DNA of 64,000 nt, taken from positions 3,566-67,565 of the forward strand of contig NZ_JAFFPS010000070.1 of the NCBI RefSeq assembly GCF_016919165.1. Direction: 5' to 3'. Below are positions 63,620-64,000 of the stretch, piece by piece (positions within the stretch are counted from its first letter, which is position 1; every line of letters begins with the position of its first letter). The DNA is from Leptospira chreensis. Lineage in GTDB: Bacteria > Spirochaetota > Leptospiria > Leptospirales > Leptospiraceae. Under the pieces are notes generated by a model that was not told where the DNA came from, did not search any database, and saw nothing but the letters and a program-made list of their open reading frames with translations. Made by a program: the position numbers and the translations under genes.

Positions 63620-64000
63620 GAAAATATATTCAGTCCTATTCGGTTAGATCTTTGCAATTGAGAAGTCCAGCATGAATTGAATTTAGAGTTTTGGCAACAA
63701 CTTTCGTAGGGTTGTTAATATACTACTGACATAGCTATTAAAATGTTTACTAAATCTTAGGTTTCTGTGGATTGATTGCTTTGACTCAACTCAGCGGAGG
63801 TAGAATCTTACTTTGAATACTTTTACTTTTGAAGTCTTATTTCGATTTCGAATACCATTAATTATGAAGCAATATGCAGCTTCCCAGAATGTATATTATG
63901 TCGCATAACATGAGATAGGCGACTGAGTGTACTCATACATCCTTTACAGTTCTGTCTTGATACATACTTTACAAAAAGATGCATCAAAATCCTGTTTCAG
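63620..64000. other. Right edge, no gene seen
   Basis: 381 bases without a convincing gene, RNA gene or repeat. Confidence 0.4.

Noticed and set aside
1..64000. CRISPR array, tRNA, rRNA or insertion sequence
   Set aside because: No regularly spaced short repeats, no cloverleaf or rRNA segment and no transposase-like frame were seen; a covariance-model search was not possible.

Overview
The window looks like a spirochaete of the genus Leptospira. Supporting signs are low G+C with long A/T-rich gaps, many lipoproteins with relaxed lipoboxes (ISCN, ISCS, NSCS, FCKS), and a giant surface-type protein that resembles the Leptospira-only TIGR04388 family. The content is almost entirely accessory: a defence operon, partition genes and replication-type genes, a polymorphic-toxin array, an efflux cassette and a toxin-antitoxin operon. 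ParA/ParB plus several replication-initiator-like proteins suggest a plasmid, secondary replicon or integrated island, but the window alone cannot decide which. All family names come from reading motifs; no search was run.

Left part (1-16.45 kb, minus strand): one tightly packed, translationally coupled operon. In transcription order it holds a small unknown protein, a SNF2 helicase like DISARM DrmD, a 1588-aa adenine methylase like DISARM DrmMI, a YaaW-like protein fused to a J domain, two tiny proteins, a GmrSD-like DUF262/DUF1524 nuclease, and a very large DEAD/DEAH helicase with a DUF1998-type C-terminus that runs off the window. The combination looks like DISARM class 1 with DrmC absent from the part seen, a fused helicase-DUF1998 protein, and extra GmrSD and J-domain modules. 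It is the best candidate for an undescribed defence system. A gene with a uracil-DNA-glycosylase-like look lies divergently beside it.

Middle-left (17.7-24.7 kb): a frameshifted ArdC-like antirestriction gene, a winged-helix replication-type protein, a structured gap that may be an origin, four small exported or lipoprotein genes, and a parA-parB pair with two copies of a near-perfect 21-base palindrome that could be parS.

Centre (24.9-42.5 kb): two genes of unknown function lead into a 3616-aa TIGR04388-like protein with a variable toxin-like C-terminus and a probable immunity gene. Behind it lies an array of orphan immunity genes, toxin tails and one long orphan C-terminal cassette (alpha/beta hydrolase toxin plus lipoprotein immunity). 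The modules are separated by four copies of one repeat (R) and two of another (S), as expected for a polymorphic toxin that swaps tips by recombination.

Right-centre (42.5-57.5 kb): a complete tripartite RND export cassette in two divergent operons. It has two inner-membrane RND pumps, a TolC-like channel, an adaptor lipoprotein, two SbsA-type Ig-like lipoproteins, two TPR lipoproteins and several small lipoproteins.

Right end (57.5-64 kb): decayed genes (a lipoprotein relic and a hipBA relic), a second winged-helix replication-type protein, an HUH Rep-like protein with a large palindrome upstream, a terminase-like HTH protein, an intact three-gene hipBST toxin-antitoxin operon with a readable promoter and three operators, and a small membrane protein.
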